Shown here piece by piece: positions 16,936 to 25,628 of a DNA stretch of 64,000 bases (within the stretch, counting starts at the first letter, position 1; each line of letters starts with the position of its first letter). The notes below the pieces were generated by a model that saw only the letters and a program-made list of their open reading frames with translations, did no database searches and was not told the origin of the DNA. Origin of the DNA: Treponema sp. (lineage in GTDB: Bacteria > Spirochaetota > Spirochaetia > Treponematales > Treponemataceae); the NCBI GenBank assembly GCA_016286365.1, contig JAEESN010000012.1:1-64000 (forward strand), in the 5' to 3' direction. The position numbers and the translations under genes were made by a program.

Positions 16936-17583
16936 ATGAAAATAAAAGTTGATAACAAAAAGATTAAATCTATTTTAAGCTCAAAGGGTGCACATGTTTT
17001 TGTGTTGTGGGTTGTGATGGGGCTTTTACTGTTTTGCCTGCAGGAAATAAACGATAAACGAAAGGCAAAACAGAGGGCTGATGATAATGCCAGGGCAGAG
17101 TTTCATTTTCTGATGAAAGATTCAAAAGCTGATGATTATACTTTTTTAAAAACTGCAGAAGTCGAATTAAAAAGACTTAATGTTTTAATAAATGAATATG
17201 AGCAGAAGGAAGAGAAAGCCTATGTTTATTTTTCCATTTATCTGGGTTATCAGTATTCCACATTAGAATATGAATATGATGAAAAATCGCTCAAACTCTA
17301 TGAAAAACATTTTAAAATAAAACACCCTGCCGACTGGGATACATATACTTTATCTAAACGCCTTTCTTTTTATGAAAGTTATAAATCAGATCTCCAGAAA
17401 ATAATCAACGAAAAGGGTCAGATTCTTCCCAGCAAAACTGTGAATTATTTTATGGCATATAAAAATTATACACCAAGACAAGACTACATAGAATTATTTG
17501 AGCTCCTTGGAGTCCCCCTCGAAGAAAAAAAACAGCCCCCTGCCAAAAAACGAAATATTTTTATCGATAACCTTGCATCATAA
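16936..17583 (+). CDS. Unrecognised single-pass membrane protein
   Basis: 215 residues. One membrane helix at about 20-40 (AHVFVLWVVMGLLLFCL) follows a short basic cytoplasmic end. The rest is charged, largely helical, with Lys/Glu-rich heptad-like stretches, and ends in a basic, proline-containing tail. It starts 6 nt after the cellobiose phosphorylase stop with no clear Shine-Dalgarno, so translational coupling is possible. No domain recognised. It is the first of a run of lower-GC genes. Confidence 0.6.
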   Translation: MKIKVDNKKIKSILSSKGAHVFVLWVVMGLLLFCLQEINDKRKAKQRADDNARAEFHFLMKDSKADDYTFLKTAEVELKRLNVLINEYEQKEEKAYVYFSIYLGYQYSTLEYEYDEKSLKLYEKHFKIKHPADWDTYTLSKRLSFYESYKSDLQKIINEKGQILPSKTVNYFMAYKNYTPRQDYIELFELLGVPLEEKKQPPAKKRNIFIDNLAS

Positions 17584-17619
17584 TTTGGGCAATATGCAGA
17601 TTTAATAAAGGAGATTGTG

Positions 17620-17964
17620 ATGAAAAGAGAGTTAATTATTTTAGGCGTTATAGGTTTTCTTGCTTTTCTATTTTTGTGCATTTTTATTTCTGTAAGCAGT
17701 AACAGGGATTTTAAATCAGTATATAAAAAAGAAATCAAAGCCGGAAATGAACTTGTGCAGCGTATAGATGATTACAAGGTAAAAAACGGCTCACTCCCAG
17801 AAAGTCTTAAACTTATTTATTCAGAATCAGAAAAAGAAAAGTTCAAAAGTTATTGTTACGACATAGAAGCCTCCGATTATGTTTTATATTTTGGAACCAC
17901 CCTCGGCGAAGGCGTCTATTATTTTTCTGCCCATAAAGAGTGGTGTGATTATTTGAAATATTAG
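17620..17964 (+). CDS. Unrecognised membrane-anchored small protein, pilin-like layout
   Basis: 114 residues. The ATG at 17620 has AAGGAG 6 nt upstream. A single N-terminal hydrophobic helix (about 4-28) is followed by a helix and NGSLPESLKLI. The order of an N-terminal helix, a charged helix and an NG.LP.SL turn resembles pseudopilin-type proteins, but the prepilin peptidase site (Gly/Phe-Glu) is not clear. Two cysteines in the C-terminal part could pair. It lies 11 bp before the next gene. Function unknown. Confidence 0.6.
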   Translation: MKRELIILGVIGFLAFLFLCIFISVSSNRDFKSVYKKEIKAGNELVQRIDDYKVKNGSLPESLKLIYSESEKEKFKSYCYDIEASDYVLYFGTTLGEGVYYFSAHKEWCDYLKY

Positions 17965-17975
17965 GAATCAGTAAA

Positions 17976-19028
17976 ATGAGAAAAAACGTTTTTGTTGTTC
18001 TATTGTTTTCTCTTTTATATTTCTTTTTATTTGCTGTTGAACAGGAATTACCAGAGTTTCCAAAAAGATATGAATCCTGGATGAATATTATAAGGAAAGA
18101 ACATATAACTTTTCGTTTTGACATGTATAATTATGAGACATCTTTTTTGCCACATGTAGTTGGATTTGATTCCAAGGGTTATGGGTCCTTATATGCAAGG
18201 AGTAGTGTAGCAAAATATGTTGAGAAAAATCGAAATAATTTAGCAGATTCCGTTATTGTTTATTGTGATTTTCTTAAGTCGTGTGAAAAGTGGAAGTATA
18301 AAGATTTAAAGGGTTGTTTTTCTTCATTTAAAATTCACTATGATGAAAAAGAATTACAAATTAAAGAAATGTTTTGTAAAGATATTTCTACAGAGGATTA
18401 CAGTCTGGCCTCTGGTGACAAACGCTATAGTCTTTCTTTTTTGTTTTACATAGATAAAGAAACTTTTTTAAAAATCTCTAAATCAGAATCTTTTTATCTT
18501 ACATGTAATGTGAATAACAATGATTATCGTTTTGATCTTCAGATTCCAGCAGTTTATGATGATACGTTTAAGATTAACTCAGAGGAAGAATCCAATCTTA
18601 CAGAATGGAGAGATAATTTATTAAGAAACGGTTATATATATGGAATATCAGATGTAACAGAAATAAAAGATGAAATCGTTTTTTATGCAGATTTACCGTC
18701 GAATACAAGTAACAATAAGACATTGATAAAAACAGATTACAAGAGATTTGAATTTGGGATGATGTATGATTATAAAAATGCAGTATTAAAAAATTATACA
18801 GGCTCTTTCTTTGTTAAATTGATTAAATCTGATGGAACAGAATTTTCTTTTAGCGCAAACTTAGGTAAAAATTCGATTTATTTAGATGGCGATGATTATG
18901 AACTTTTTTATTTCCCCGAGAGTTTTTATGGAGAGCACGTTAAAGTTGTTATTACTGTATTAGAAAATGATTTTCCATCTTATATAGATAATGTATTTTT
19001 TTACCTGGCGTTTCCACGAAGTAAATAA
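17976..19028 (+). CDS. Unrecognised exported protein
   Basis: 350 residues. A Sec signal peptide covers about 1-21 (hydrophobic core LLFSLLYFFLFA), and the mature part starts near VEQELPEF. The mature protein is rich in aromatic residues and predicted strands, with no lipobox and no motif I recognise. The Shine-Dalgarno is weak. It lies in a same-strand run with its neighbours and is probably periplasmic or surface located. Confidence 0.65.
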   Translation: MRKNVFVVLLFSLLYFFLFAVEQELPEFPKRYESWMNIIRKEHITFRFDMYNYETSFLPHVVGFDSKGYGSLYARSSVAKYVEKNRNNLADSVIVYCDFLKSCEKWKYKDLKGCFSSFKIHYDEKELQIKEMFCKDISTEDYSLASGDKRYSLSFLFYIDKETFLKISKSESFYLTCNVNNNDYRFDLQIPAVYDDTFKINSEEESNLTEWRDNLLRNGYIYGISDVTEIKDEIVFYADLPSNTSNNKTLIKTDYKRFEFGMMYDYKNAVLKNYTGSFFVKLIKSDGTEFSFSANLGKNSIYLDGDDYELFYFPESFYGEHVKVVITVLENDFPSYIDNVFFYLAFPRSK

Positions 19029-19080
19029 TTTTATCAGATTTGATTGTGAGAAATTTAATGATTATTGGGAGATATAAAAA

Positions 19081-19491
19081 ATGTATATCCTTAAAAATGA
19101 AGATTTATTATGTATTGCTTATGAATTTCATAAAAGATTTGATTATGAAATTATTTCTAAAACTGATATACATGGAATGGGATGTGCTTATTATACCTTG
19201 CAGAGAAAAAAATATCCTACTATCAATTTTGTAATGGAAAAATGTTATCTGGCAATTTGTATTGACGATTTTGAATTAAGTGCAGTTTATAAATTTTTGC
19301 ATCCGGAAGAGATCATTAGAAGTCATTTTTTTTATCTTCGAAAGAAAAAAAATTTTGAGCGATATTTTATTGAAGATTATATGAAATATTTTGCAGAGTT
19401 TATAAAACATAAAAATGAATTTTCTCTCCAAGAATATTTAGATTTTTACAAAAAATATCCTTCAGAAGTATGGAAATGGATTGAAAAATAA
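19081..19491 (+). CDS. Unrecognised small cytoplasmic protein
   Basis: 136 residues without a signal peptide or membrane helix. GGGAG lies 8 nt before the ATG. It is rich in Phe, Tyr and Lys, with a helical C-terminal half (EYLDFYKKYPSEVWKWIEK). Its small size and place beside an exported protein are like immunity proteins, but there is no toxin domain nearby to support that. An overlapping frame from 19040 is judged a shadow. Confidence 0.5.
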   Translation: MYILKNEDLLCIAYEFHKRFDYEIISKTDIHGMGCAYYTLQRKKYPTINFVMEKCYLAICIDDFELSAVYKFLHPEEIIRSHFFYLRKKKNFERYFIEDYMKYFAEFIKHKNEFSLQEYLDFYKKYPSEVWKWIEK

Positions 19492-19665
19492 TTGTTTTTC
19501 GGCTCAAAAAAAAATTTTACGTAATAAGTAATTAAATATGACATTCTGGTTTTCGTGTAATATAATGGGAATAAGTTGATGAAAGAGGAACAAATGCCAG
19601 ACAATTTACTGTTTTAAAGATAATGTAACTGTGGTCAATTAAAGAAGTATGATAGGATGAAGTTT

Positions 19666-20904
19666 ATGAAAAAGTTTTATTTATTGGTTTTTCTTGTTTT
19701 CGCGGGGGTGATTCAGGGCTGTTCGGTTAATATGAATTCCAGGCTTTTAAAAATGGATGAAGGGCAGGAGTTTTGGATTACAGATATTATTCCTCAGGAT
19801 GAAGGGGAATTAATCATTTTACAAGGCGATTTATCTAAATCTAAATTTTATGAACATTGCAAAAAAATCAAATCCATACAAGCTTTTAATCACTGGGACA
19901 TTGCCCTGCTTGTAATCAATAAGTCCGGCACCGGAAATGTTTATATGATTTATCCCTATTACAATTCGCTTGATACTTTGAATCTGAAAATCAAAATCGA
20001 CCAGGGCACCAGATACGACATCAACTCCATCAGAATAAAACGAACAGAAGGAAATTATTTTGAAATTTACGAAGCGGGTAAAAATCAGATAGAGGTCATC
20101 ATAAATAATAATTCATCAAATCTGGTTTATCTTGATAAATGTAATTTTCGGGGACTTGCCTGTTCCTGTGCCTGCATAGACGAAGATAAAAAAATCAATG
20201 AATATCTTTTTTCACTTTCGCCGAATATGAGTGCAAATTTTTCTCATGCATATTATGATTTTACCTATCAGCTTGATCCAGGTGCGTCGGTTGTTTTTTA
20301 TTGTGATGAAGAAAAAATAAAAGATGATAATTGTTATAAGGTTTCGGAAGTAGATATTGATTATGATTCTTCCGACGAAAATACCGAAGTAATCCTGACG
20401 CTTGAAAAAACAAAATACATAAAAACAAAAATCGGAAAAGCAGCCGAATGCATTTACACTTATTATGTTTCATCAAAGCCATTGCCACAGGGAACAATAC
20501 CTGATTACACAGAAAATATAAAAAAATATGGGATCAAACTTTCCGGCACCTTTTCTTCCAATAAATTGATATTCGAGGTGAATGAAAAAATCACTGGAAA
20601 AGTCATAGAAAAAGGATATTATGGTCCTCCAAATTATGGCGAAACTCCTGAACTTGATGCAAAAGAAATTGAAACAATCATATGTTTTGATGAACCAAAA
20701 AATTTTTTTGTTGATGAAAAATTGGCCGTTATAAAAGAGATGCAGCTTGTTTTTTATAAATCTTTTTATAAAGACAGCGATTGCATTCCCGGAAAAAGAT
20801 ATTCCTTCACCGGCCGCGTCGTCCCAGCCGAAACCGGCCATCATCATACTGACTACATCCTTCTAGTGGATAATTATAATCTGGAGGAAAATCAAATTGA
20901 ATAA
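19666..20904 (+). CDS. Unrecognised lipoprotein
   Basis: 412 residues from ATG 19666 (AGGA 8 nt upstream; an ATG at 19657 is possible). The signal peptide ends in lipobox IQGC (Cys19). The mature part is beta-rich with a Cys pair (ACSCACIDED) and no recognised domain. The C-terminal 150 residues (LSGTFSSNKLIFEVNEKITG and SFTGRVVPAE) read like a small beta-barrel fold that might bind a ligand. A promoter-like TATAAT lies near 19560. The next gene overlaps its stop by 8 bp. Confidence 0.65.
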   Translation: MKKFYLLVFLVFAGVIQGCSVNMNSRLLKMDEGQEFWITDIIPQDEGELIILQGDLSKSKFYEHCKKIKSIQAFNHWDIALLVINKSGTGNVYMIYPYYNSLDTLNLKIKIDQGTRYDINSIRIKRTEGNYFEIYEAGKNQIEVIINNNSSNLVYLDKCNFRGLACSCACIDEDKKINEYLFSLSPNMSANFSHAYYDFTYQLDPGASVVFYCDEEKIKDDNCYKVSEVDIDYDSSDENTEVILTLEKTKYIKTKIGKAAECIYTYYVSSKPLPQGTIPDYTENIKKYGIKLSGTFSSNKLIFEVNEKITGKVIEKGYYGPPNYGETPELDAKEIETIICFDEPKNFFVDEKLAVIKEMQLVFYKSFYKDSDCIPGKRYSFTGRVVPAETGHHHTDYILLVDNYNLEENQIE

Positions 20905-21196
20905 GAAAAATAAATCAAAGAATAATAAATTATATAAAGTCTTTAAGGTATTGGACTATTTGGGAATAATATTATTGGTAATTGAATTTGTATTTTTAAT
21001 ATTGGATATAATTCCCGTTAAATATTATTTTTTGTTAATGTTCTTTAGTACGTTATTTTTATTACCTGATAGCATTATGTTTGTAATAGAAGAATATAAA
21101 TCAGATGCTCCATGGGGTTGTTATTATTCGACTAAATTATTCGGTTTGATTTTTGTATTAATAGTATCTTCTATTTTATTTTTCAAATTGGAATAA
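20897..21196 (+). CDS. Unrecognised integral membrane protein
   Basis: 99 residues, TTG start with GGAGG 9 nt upstream, overlapping the end of the lipoprotein gene by 8 bp, so translation is probably coupled. Three hydrophobic segments at about 20-40, 44-64 and 77-96, with a Lys/Asn-rich cytoplasmic N-terminus. No recognised domain. Confidence 0.6.
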   Translation: MNKKNKSKNNKLYKVFKVLDYLGIILLVIEFVFLILDIIPVKYYFLLMFFSTLFLLPDSIMFVIEEYKSDAPWGCYYSTKLFGLIFVLIVSSILFFKLE

Positions 21197-21220
21197 GAAG
21201 ATTATTTTTAAGGAGAAAAT

Positions 21221-21649
21221 ATGAAACGTCTAATAATATTGATTTTAACAGTATTTCTTATTATTTCGTCGATTTGTTTTTCTCAGACAAAAGGTTTTAT
21301 TACTGATATAAGTACAGAATATTTTTTAGACTATTGTAATGAATATCAGGATTCAATGGCGAATGATAATATAATTATTGAAATTGGAAAAATTGCTTTT
21401 CTTATTATTTTCATTTTACAATTAGTATTAATTAAGAAACGAATATCATTAGTTGAAATTATAATTTATTTACTCATATGTGTATTTCAAACATTTCTTA
21501 TCTTTGAGGTACAATCTGATGGATGTTCAATTACGAAAACAATTGCTTATACAAAAAATATATCATTATTAATATATATATCTGTGTTTATTTTATTTTT
21601 TGTTTATAATGTTGCATTATTGATTTGCAACTGTAGAGAAAAGATTTAA
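21221..21649 (+). CDS. Unrecognised membrane protein with a signal-like N-terminus
   Basis: 142 residues. AAGGAG lies 6 nt before the ATG. An N-terminal signal or anchor (about 1-21) is followed by a short exposed stretch and three membrane helices (about 46-66, 73-92 and 112-134). Very Ile-rich. It follows the previous membrane gene by 24 bp, and the two may form one unit with the upstream lipoprotein. Function unknown. Confidence 0.6.
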   Translation: MKRLIILILTVFLIISSICFSQTKGFITDISTEYFLDYCNEYQDSMANDNIIIEIGKIAFLIIFILQLVLIKKRISLVEIIIYLLICVFQTFLIFEVQSDGCSITKTIAYTKNISLLIYISVFILFFVYNVALLICNCREKI

Positions 21650-21888
21650 ATTCACAAATTTTAAAAATGCAGGTAGGCGAGGAAATACCATTAGCACAAT
21701 TTATACATAACTCTCTTGAAAATGTAATGATTGTTTCAAATAAAAATTGAGAAGAAATAATTATGGCAAACTGTAAGCAAGTAGATCATAAACAGGACTA
21801 TGAAAGTTTTGATTTTATTCTTCTATGTACAGATAAAACGTGAAACAGAGAAAGGGTTTATTATCTATTGTCATTAAATATACAAAAT
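21650..21888. other. Gene-poor gap with two tiny ORFs
   Basis: The plus strand holds two very short frames (about 27 codons from ATG 21668, about 26 codons from ATG 21763) separated by stops. They could be remnants of a decayed gene, but no homology is recognised. No terminator or RNA gene is seen. Confidence 0.3.
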
Positions 21889-21938
21889 AATAGTTGTAAC
21901 TATTTTTAGTTGCAAATCTAATCTTGTTAGTTTATAAT
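21889..21938 (+). promoter_or_regulatory. hicAB-2 operator and leaderless promoter
   Basis: Inverted repeat AATAGTTGTAACTATT (21889-21904), then TTGCAA (21910-21915), 17-bp spacer, TATAAT (21933-21938). The hicA ATG is 7 nt past the -10, so transcription should start at or next to the A of ATG. Confidence 0.65.
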
Positions 21939-21944
21939 GTATAT

Positions 21945-22199
21945 ATGGGGAAAAAAGAGAAACTGATAGAAAGGTTAAAATCAAAACCAAAAGATTTTAC
22001 CTTTGATGAAGCGGAAACTTTACTGGGATGTTTGTCATATACACGTTCCAATAAGGGAAAAACAAGCGGATCAAGGGTGATTTTTTGTTCGAAAGATCAT
22101 GCATCAATTTTATTGCATAAACCACATCCTAATAAGGAATTGAAGAACTATCAGATACAGCAGCTTATAGAAGTATTAACAGACGAGGATCTTATATGA
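21945..22199 (+). CDS. hicA: HicA-family toxin (second locus)
   Basis: 84 residues from ATG 21945. The HicA core is clear: FTFDEAETLLGCLSY, then GKTSGSRVIFCS, then ASILLHKPHP with the conserved His, and a C-terminal LKNYQIQQLIEVL helix. This is a different HicA subgroup (the HKPHP type) from the one at 2352. It should cleave mRNA when free. No Shine-Dalgarno; predicted leaderless. The stop overlaps the hicB start in an ATGA, coupling the two genes. Confidence 0.9.
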   Translation: MGKKEKLIERLKSKPKDFTFDEAETLLGCLSYTRSNKGKTSGSRVIFCSKDHASILLHKPHPNKELKNYQIQQLIEVLTDEDLI

Positions 22200-22537
22200 A
22201 AAATTTGATTGAATATAAAAATTATCTGGGAAGTATAGAATTTTCTGAAGAAGATAAAATCTTTTTTGGAAAAGTGCAGGGTATAAAAGATCTGATTTCT
22301 TATGAAGGTTCTAATGCCGTAGAATTAATAAATGACTTTCATGCAGCAGTTGATGATTATCTTGAATTATGTAAATCAGAAGGCAGAAAACCAGAACAGG
22401 CATATAAAGGCTCATTTAACGTTCGTGTCTCATCAAAAATTCATAAACAGGCAGTTATTTATACAATTGAACATGGAATGTCATTAAATAGTTTTGTAGA
22501 ACAATCCATGGCACACGAACTTGCCGTAAGAGGTTAA
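22196..22537 (+). CDS. hicB: HicB-family antitoxin (second locus)
   Basis: 113 residues. The N-terminal HicB fold (YLGSIEFSEEDKIFFGKVQGIKD, then AVELINDFHAAVDDYLELC) is followed by a ribbon-helix-helix tail (GSFNVRVSSKIHKQAVIYTI, then MSLNSFVEQSMAHEL) that should bind the operator at 21889. It neutralises the adjacent HicA and overlaps hicA by 4 bp. Confidence 0.92.
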   Translation: MKNLIEYKNYLGSIEFSEEDKIFFGKVQGIKDLISYEGSNAVELINDFHAAVDDYLELCKSEGRKPEQAYKGSFNVRVSSKIHKQAVIYTIEHGMSLNSFVEQSMAHELAVRG

Positions 22538-22551
22538 TAATATCTGCTTTC

Positions 22552-22615
22552 TTATATATATCCGTGTTATAAAACCGCTTTAAAAAAAACACTTTATATA
22601 TACGTGTTATAAAAA
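22552..22615. repeat. Pair of 22-23 bp AT-rich direct repeats
   Basis: TTATATATATCCGTGTTATAAA at 22552-22574 and its close copy with TATACGTGTTATAAAA at 22593-22615, about 41 bp apart, just before the 55-bp array. Confidence 0.55.
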
Positions 22616-22650
22616 CTCGGAGCAAAGGTTCACATTTTGCGGCGCGTGTT

Positions 22651-22920
22651 TTAGCAGAGCAAAATGTGGTTCTTTGCGTAAGAGTTTTTATAAGTACGAA
22701 TAGAACATGCAGAGCAAAACATGGTTCTTTGTGGAAGCATTTTTATAAGCACGAACAGAATATGCAAAATGTGGTTCTTTACGTAAGAGTTTTTATAAGT
22801 ACGAATAGAACATGCAGAGTAAAACATGGTTCTTTGTGGAAGCTTTTTTATAAATACGAATAGAACATGCAAAACAAAATGTGGTTCTCTACGGGAGCGA
22901 TTTTATAAGTACGAATAGAA
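22651..22920. repeat. Tandem array of about five 55-bp units
   Basis: Repeat landmarks AAAATGTGGTTC or AAAACATGGTTC begin at 22661, 22716, 22766, 22821 and 22876, giving periods of 55, 50, 55 and 55 bp. Two variants alternate. Each unit has GGTTCTTT, then ATTTTTATAAGTACGAATAGAAC, shown here as CGAATAGAACATGC at its end, and can fold through CATG-TTCT with AGAACATG. A related inverted copy (22623-22641) before the array can pair with the first unit. Open frames across it are repeat artefacts. Confidence 0.8.
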
Positions 22921-22981
22921 AACTGATGTATAAGAAAAACATGTATGCCCGTTTTATAATAACGATTTTTACGTGTTAATC

Positions 22982-23097
22982 TTGTATCTTGCCGATAATA
23001 AGAATATAATATCTTTATTATTTTACTACGCTGGTTATTGCCCCGTTAAGGTGCTCTCCTGGATATTCAGGGAAATTGCAGTATCTGGCAAAGGTGG
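22982..23097 (+). promoter_or_regulatory. thrA promoter and structured leader
   Basis: TTGTAT (22982-22987), 17-bp spacer, TATAAT (23005-23010). The leader of roughly 85 nt has a small hairpin (CCTG 23058-23061 with CAGG 23068-23071). TTGCC (23038-23042) can pair with GGCAA (23087-23091) right beside the AAAGGTGG Shine-Dalgarno, so control of translation is conceivable. It matches no riboswitch that I recognise. Confidence 0.4.
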
Positions 23098-23103
23098 TAT
23101 ATT

Positions 23104-25605
23104 ATGATTACTCTCAAATTTGGCGGCACATCAATGGCTAATGCCCGCCGCATTTTGGCTTCTGCCGATATCATTATTAATCGTGCAAAAGAAGACCGTC
23201 TTAGTGTTGTTGTCAGCGCAGCAGCTGGCGTTTCTAACACCCTTCAGTCAGCAATCGAAGCAACTGTCTCAGGTATTTCCGGTGCAAATTATGTAACCGA
23301 TATCCGTAACACTCACAACGAAATCTGTCTTGAACTTCAGTCTAAGCAGGCCGGTTTTGATGCAGAAAAAGTTATGGCAAAGCTTGAGCCTAATTTTGTT
23401 GAACTTGAAAAGCTTCTTGCAGGCTGTGTTTCTTTTGGTGAATGTCCCGATACTGTTCACTGCCGCATCATGGGTATGGGTGAATTACTTTCGGCACCGA
23501 TTATGGAAGCGGTTCTTCTTGCAAAAAAGCAGAGCGTTATTTTACTCGATTCACGAAAATTTGTATTTACAACAGGCAATCAGAAAGAAGGTGAAGCTGA
23601 TTATGCTTTATGTAACGAAGCCTGTGCTCCTTTCCGTGATGGTGCAAGCCCGACACAGACAAAAATCCTTCTCTTCCCAGGCTTTATCTGCACATGGAAA
23701 GCTGGAACCGGTTCTAAACCTGTAATGGGACTTTTAGGACGCAATGGTTCTGATTTTTCTGCCGCAATTATCGGAGCATCTTTACGCGTAAAACGTGTTG
23801 AATTCTGGACAGATGTAGACGGTGTGTTTACTGCAGATCCACGCGTTGTTAAAGATGCAATCCTTGTTGATGATATGTCTTATGAAGAAGCAATGGAACT
23901 TTCATTCTTTGGTTCTAAGGTTCTTCATCCAAAAACAATTGCTCCTCTTCAGGCAAAAGGAATTGAAGCATGGAGTTTGAACTCACATAATCCTTCTGCA
24001 CGCGGAACACGTATTGCTAAAGGTCCGTTCGAAAGCCGTAAGAAACAGTCGGTATGCGGAATTTCTTCCCTAAAGCATGTGAGCATGATTTCCGTAGGCG
24101 GTTCTCTTATGCGCGGCCGTACTGGTATGGCAAGTAAGATTTTCTCTGCGGTATCTTCTGCAGGTTCATCAATTCTTTTGATTACTCAGTCTTCTTCTGA
24201 ATACACAATTTCTTTCTGTGTTCGTGATGATGAAGCTGCCCGTGTAAAGGATGCACTCGAAAAGAAGTTTGAACTCGAAATCCGCGAAAAACTGATTGAC
24301 CCTGTAGAAGTAACAGGTGACTGTGCAATCGTTTCTGTAGTAGGAGACGGTATGATTGCTAACCGTGGTGTTGCAGGAAAATTCTTAAATGCGCTTTCGA
24401 GCCAGGATATCAACATAAAGGCAATTGCCCAGGGCTCAAGCGAACGATGCATCTCTTCTGTAATTAGCGGAGAATTTGCAGACACAGCTGTACGCGCAAT
24501 CCATCAGTTCTTTTTCCACACTGCACAGACAATCGAAGTATTTGCATTCGGAGCCGGTACAATCGGTGGAACAATGATTGATCAGATTTATGAACAGAGG
24601 GAAAAGCTTTTAAAAGAAAATGTAGACATCAAGGTTCTTGCAATCACAACTATCGACGGAATGATTTTGAACGAAGATGGAATTGACCTTTCTAACTGGC
24701 GCGACCAGATGAAAAAGCCTGACTTCCCGTTTGGTCCTCAGAATGTTGATGATATCATCAAATTTGTAAAAGATAAAAAGCCTCTTAATCCTGTTTTTGT
24801 AGACTGTACTGCAAGCTACGATTTACCGGAGCGCTATCTTGATATTCTTAATGCCGGAATGAGTATTGCAACACCAAACAAACGCGCAAACTCAATGGAC
24901 ATCAATTTCTATCATGAGCTCCGTCGTACTGCAAACAAGATGCACCGCCGCTTCCTCTACGAAACAAACGTAGGTGCAGGTCTTCCAATCATCGATACTT
25001 TGCAGAATCTTTATAAATCTGGCGATAAACTGATGAGCTTTAACGGAATCATGTCGGGCTCTCTTTCTTACATCTTTGGTAAACTCGACGAAGGAGTTAA
25101 GTTCAGTCAGGCTGTAAAAGAAGCAAAAGAACTTCGCTACACAGAGCCGGATCCTCGCGACGACCTTGAAGGAAAGGATGTTGCACGTAAGGCTTTGATT
25201 ATTGCACGTGAATCAGGATATGACATTGAACTTACAGATATCGAAATGTTTAAAGTATTCCCGGATTCTTTTGACCCAAGCGGAACTGTAGAAGAATTTA
25301 TGGCTAAGCTTCCACAAGTTGATGATTACTTTGCTAAAAAGATGGCAGAACTCAAAAAGAAAAACATGGTTTTACGAATGGGTGCTACAATCAAAGACGG
25401 AAAGGCAAGCGTTGGTATGATGGAAGTTTCTACTGACGATCCATTGTATTCTGTTCGCGGTGGTGAAAACGCATTCGTATTCTACACAGAACGCTATCAG
25501 CCTATTCCATTAACTGTTCGCGGTTATGGTGCGGGTGCCGGTGTAACTGCTGCCGGAGTATTCGGTGATATTCTTAGAACTGTATCTTTTAATCCTGAGC
25601 GATAA
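23104..25605 (+). CDS. thrA: Bifunctional aspartate kinase / homoserine dehydrogenase
   Basis: 833 residues. The N-terminal kinase starts KFGGTSMANARR and includes FWTDVDGVFTADPR and SFFGSKVLHPKT; two ACT-type regulatory regions follow (about 315-465). The homoserine dehydrogenase part begins at about 475 with the NAD(P) loop FGAGTIGG and includes TPNKRANS, NVGAGLPII, NGIMSGSLSYIF and EPDPRDDLEGKDVARK. It catalyses the first and third steps from aspartate to threonine and methionine and is probably inhibited by threonine through the ACT domains. Shine-Dalgarno AAAGGTGG. The ilvN gene starts 23 bp downstream, a plausible amino acid operon. Confidence 0.95.
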   Translation: MITLKFGGTSMANARRILASADIIINRAKEDRLSVVVSAAAGVSNTLQSAIEATVSGISGANYVTDIRNTHNEICLELQSKQAGFDAEKVMAKLEPNFVELEKLLAGCVSFGECPDTVHCRIMGMGELLSAPIMEAVLLAKKQSVILLDSRKFVFTTGNQKEGEADYALCNEACAPFRDGASPTQTKILLFPGFICTWKAGTGSKPVMGLLGRNGSDFSAAIIGASLRVKRVEFWTDVDGVFTADPRVVKDAILVDDMSYEEAMELSFFGSKVLHPKTIAPLQAKGIEAWSLNSHNPSARGTRIAKGPFESRKKQSVCGISSLKHVSMISVGGSLMRGRTGMASKIFSAVSSAGSSILLITQSSSEYTISFCVRDDEAARVKDALEKKFELEIREKLIDPVEVTGDCAIVSVVGDGMIANRGVAGKFLNALSSQDINIKAIAQGSSERCISSVISGEFADTAVRAIHQFFFHTAQTIEVFAFGAGTIGGTMIDQIYEQREKLLKENVDIKVLAITTIDGMILNEDGIDLSNWRDQMKKPDFPFGPQNVDDIIKFVKDKKPLNPVFVDCTASYDLPERYLDILNAGMSIATPNKRANSMDINFYHELRRTANKMHRRFLYETNVGAGLPIIDTLQNLYKSGDKLMSFNGIMSGSLSYIFGKLDEGVKFSQAVKEAKELRYTEPDPRDDLEGKDVARKALIIARESGYDIELTDIEMFKVFPDSFDPSGTVEEFMAKLPQVDDYFAKKMAELKKKNMVLRMGATIKDGKASVGMMEVSTDDPLYSVRGGENAFVFYTERYQPIPLTVRGYGAGAGVTAAGVFGDILRTVSFNPER

Positions 25606-25628
25606 GATAAATAAAAAGAGGTTTCATT

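Noticed and set aside
21221-21888. Retron or reverse-transcriptase-linked RNA near the 55-bp repeats
   Set aside because: No reverse transcriptase motif (YADD type) is present in any nearby frame.
22651-22920. Possible CRISPR array or repeat-encoded protein
   Set aside because: No variable spacers lie between units. The open frames on both strands only reflect unit lengths without stops and have no ribosome sites.
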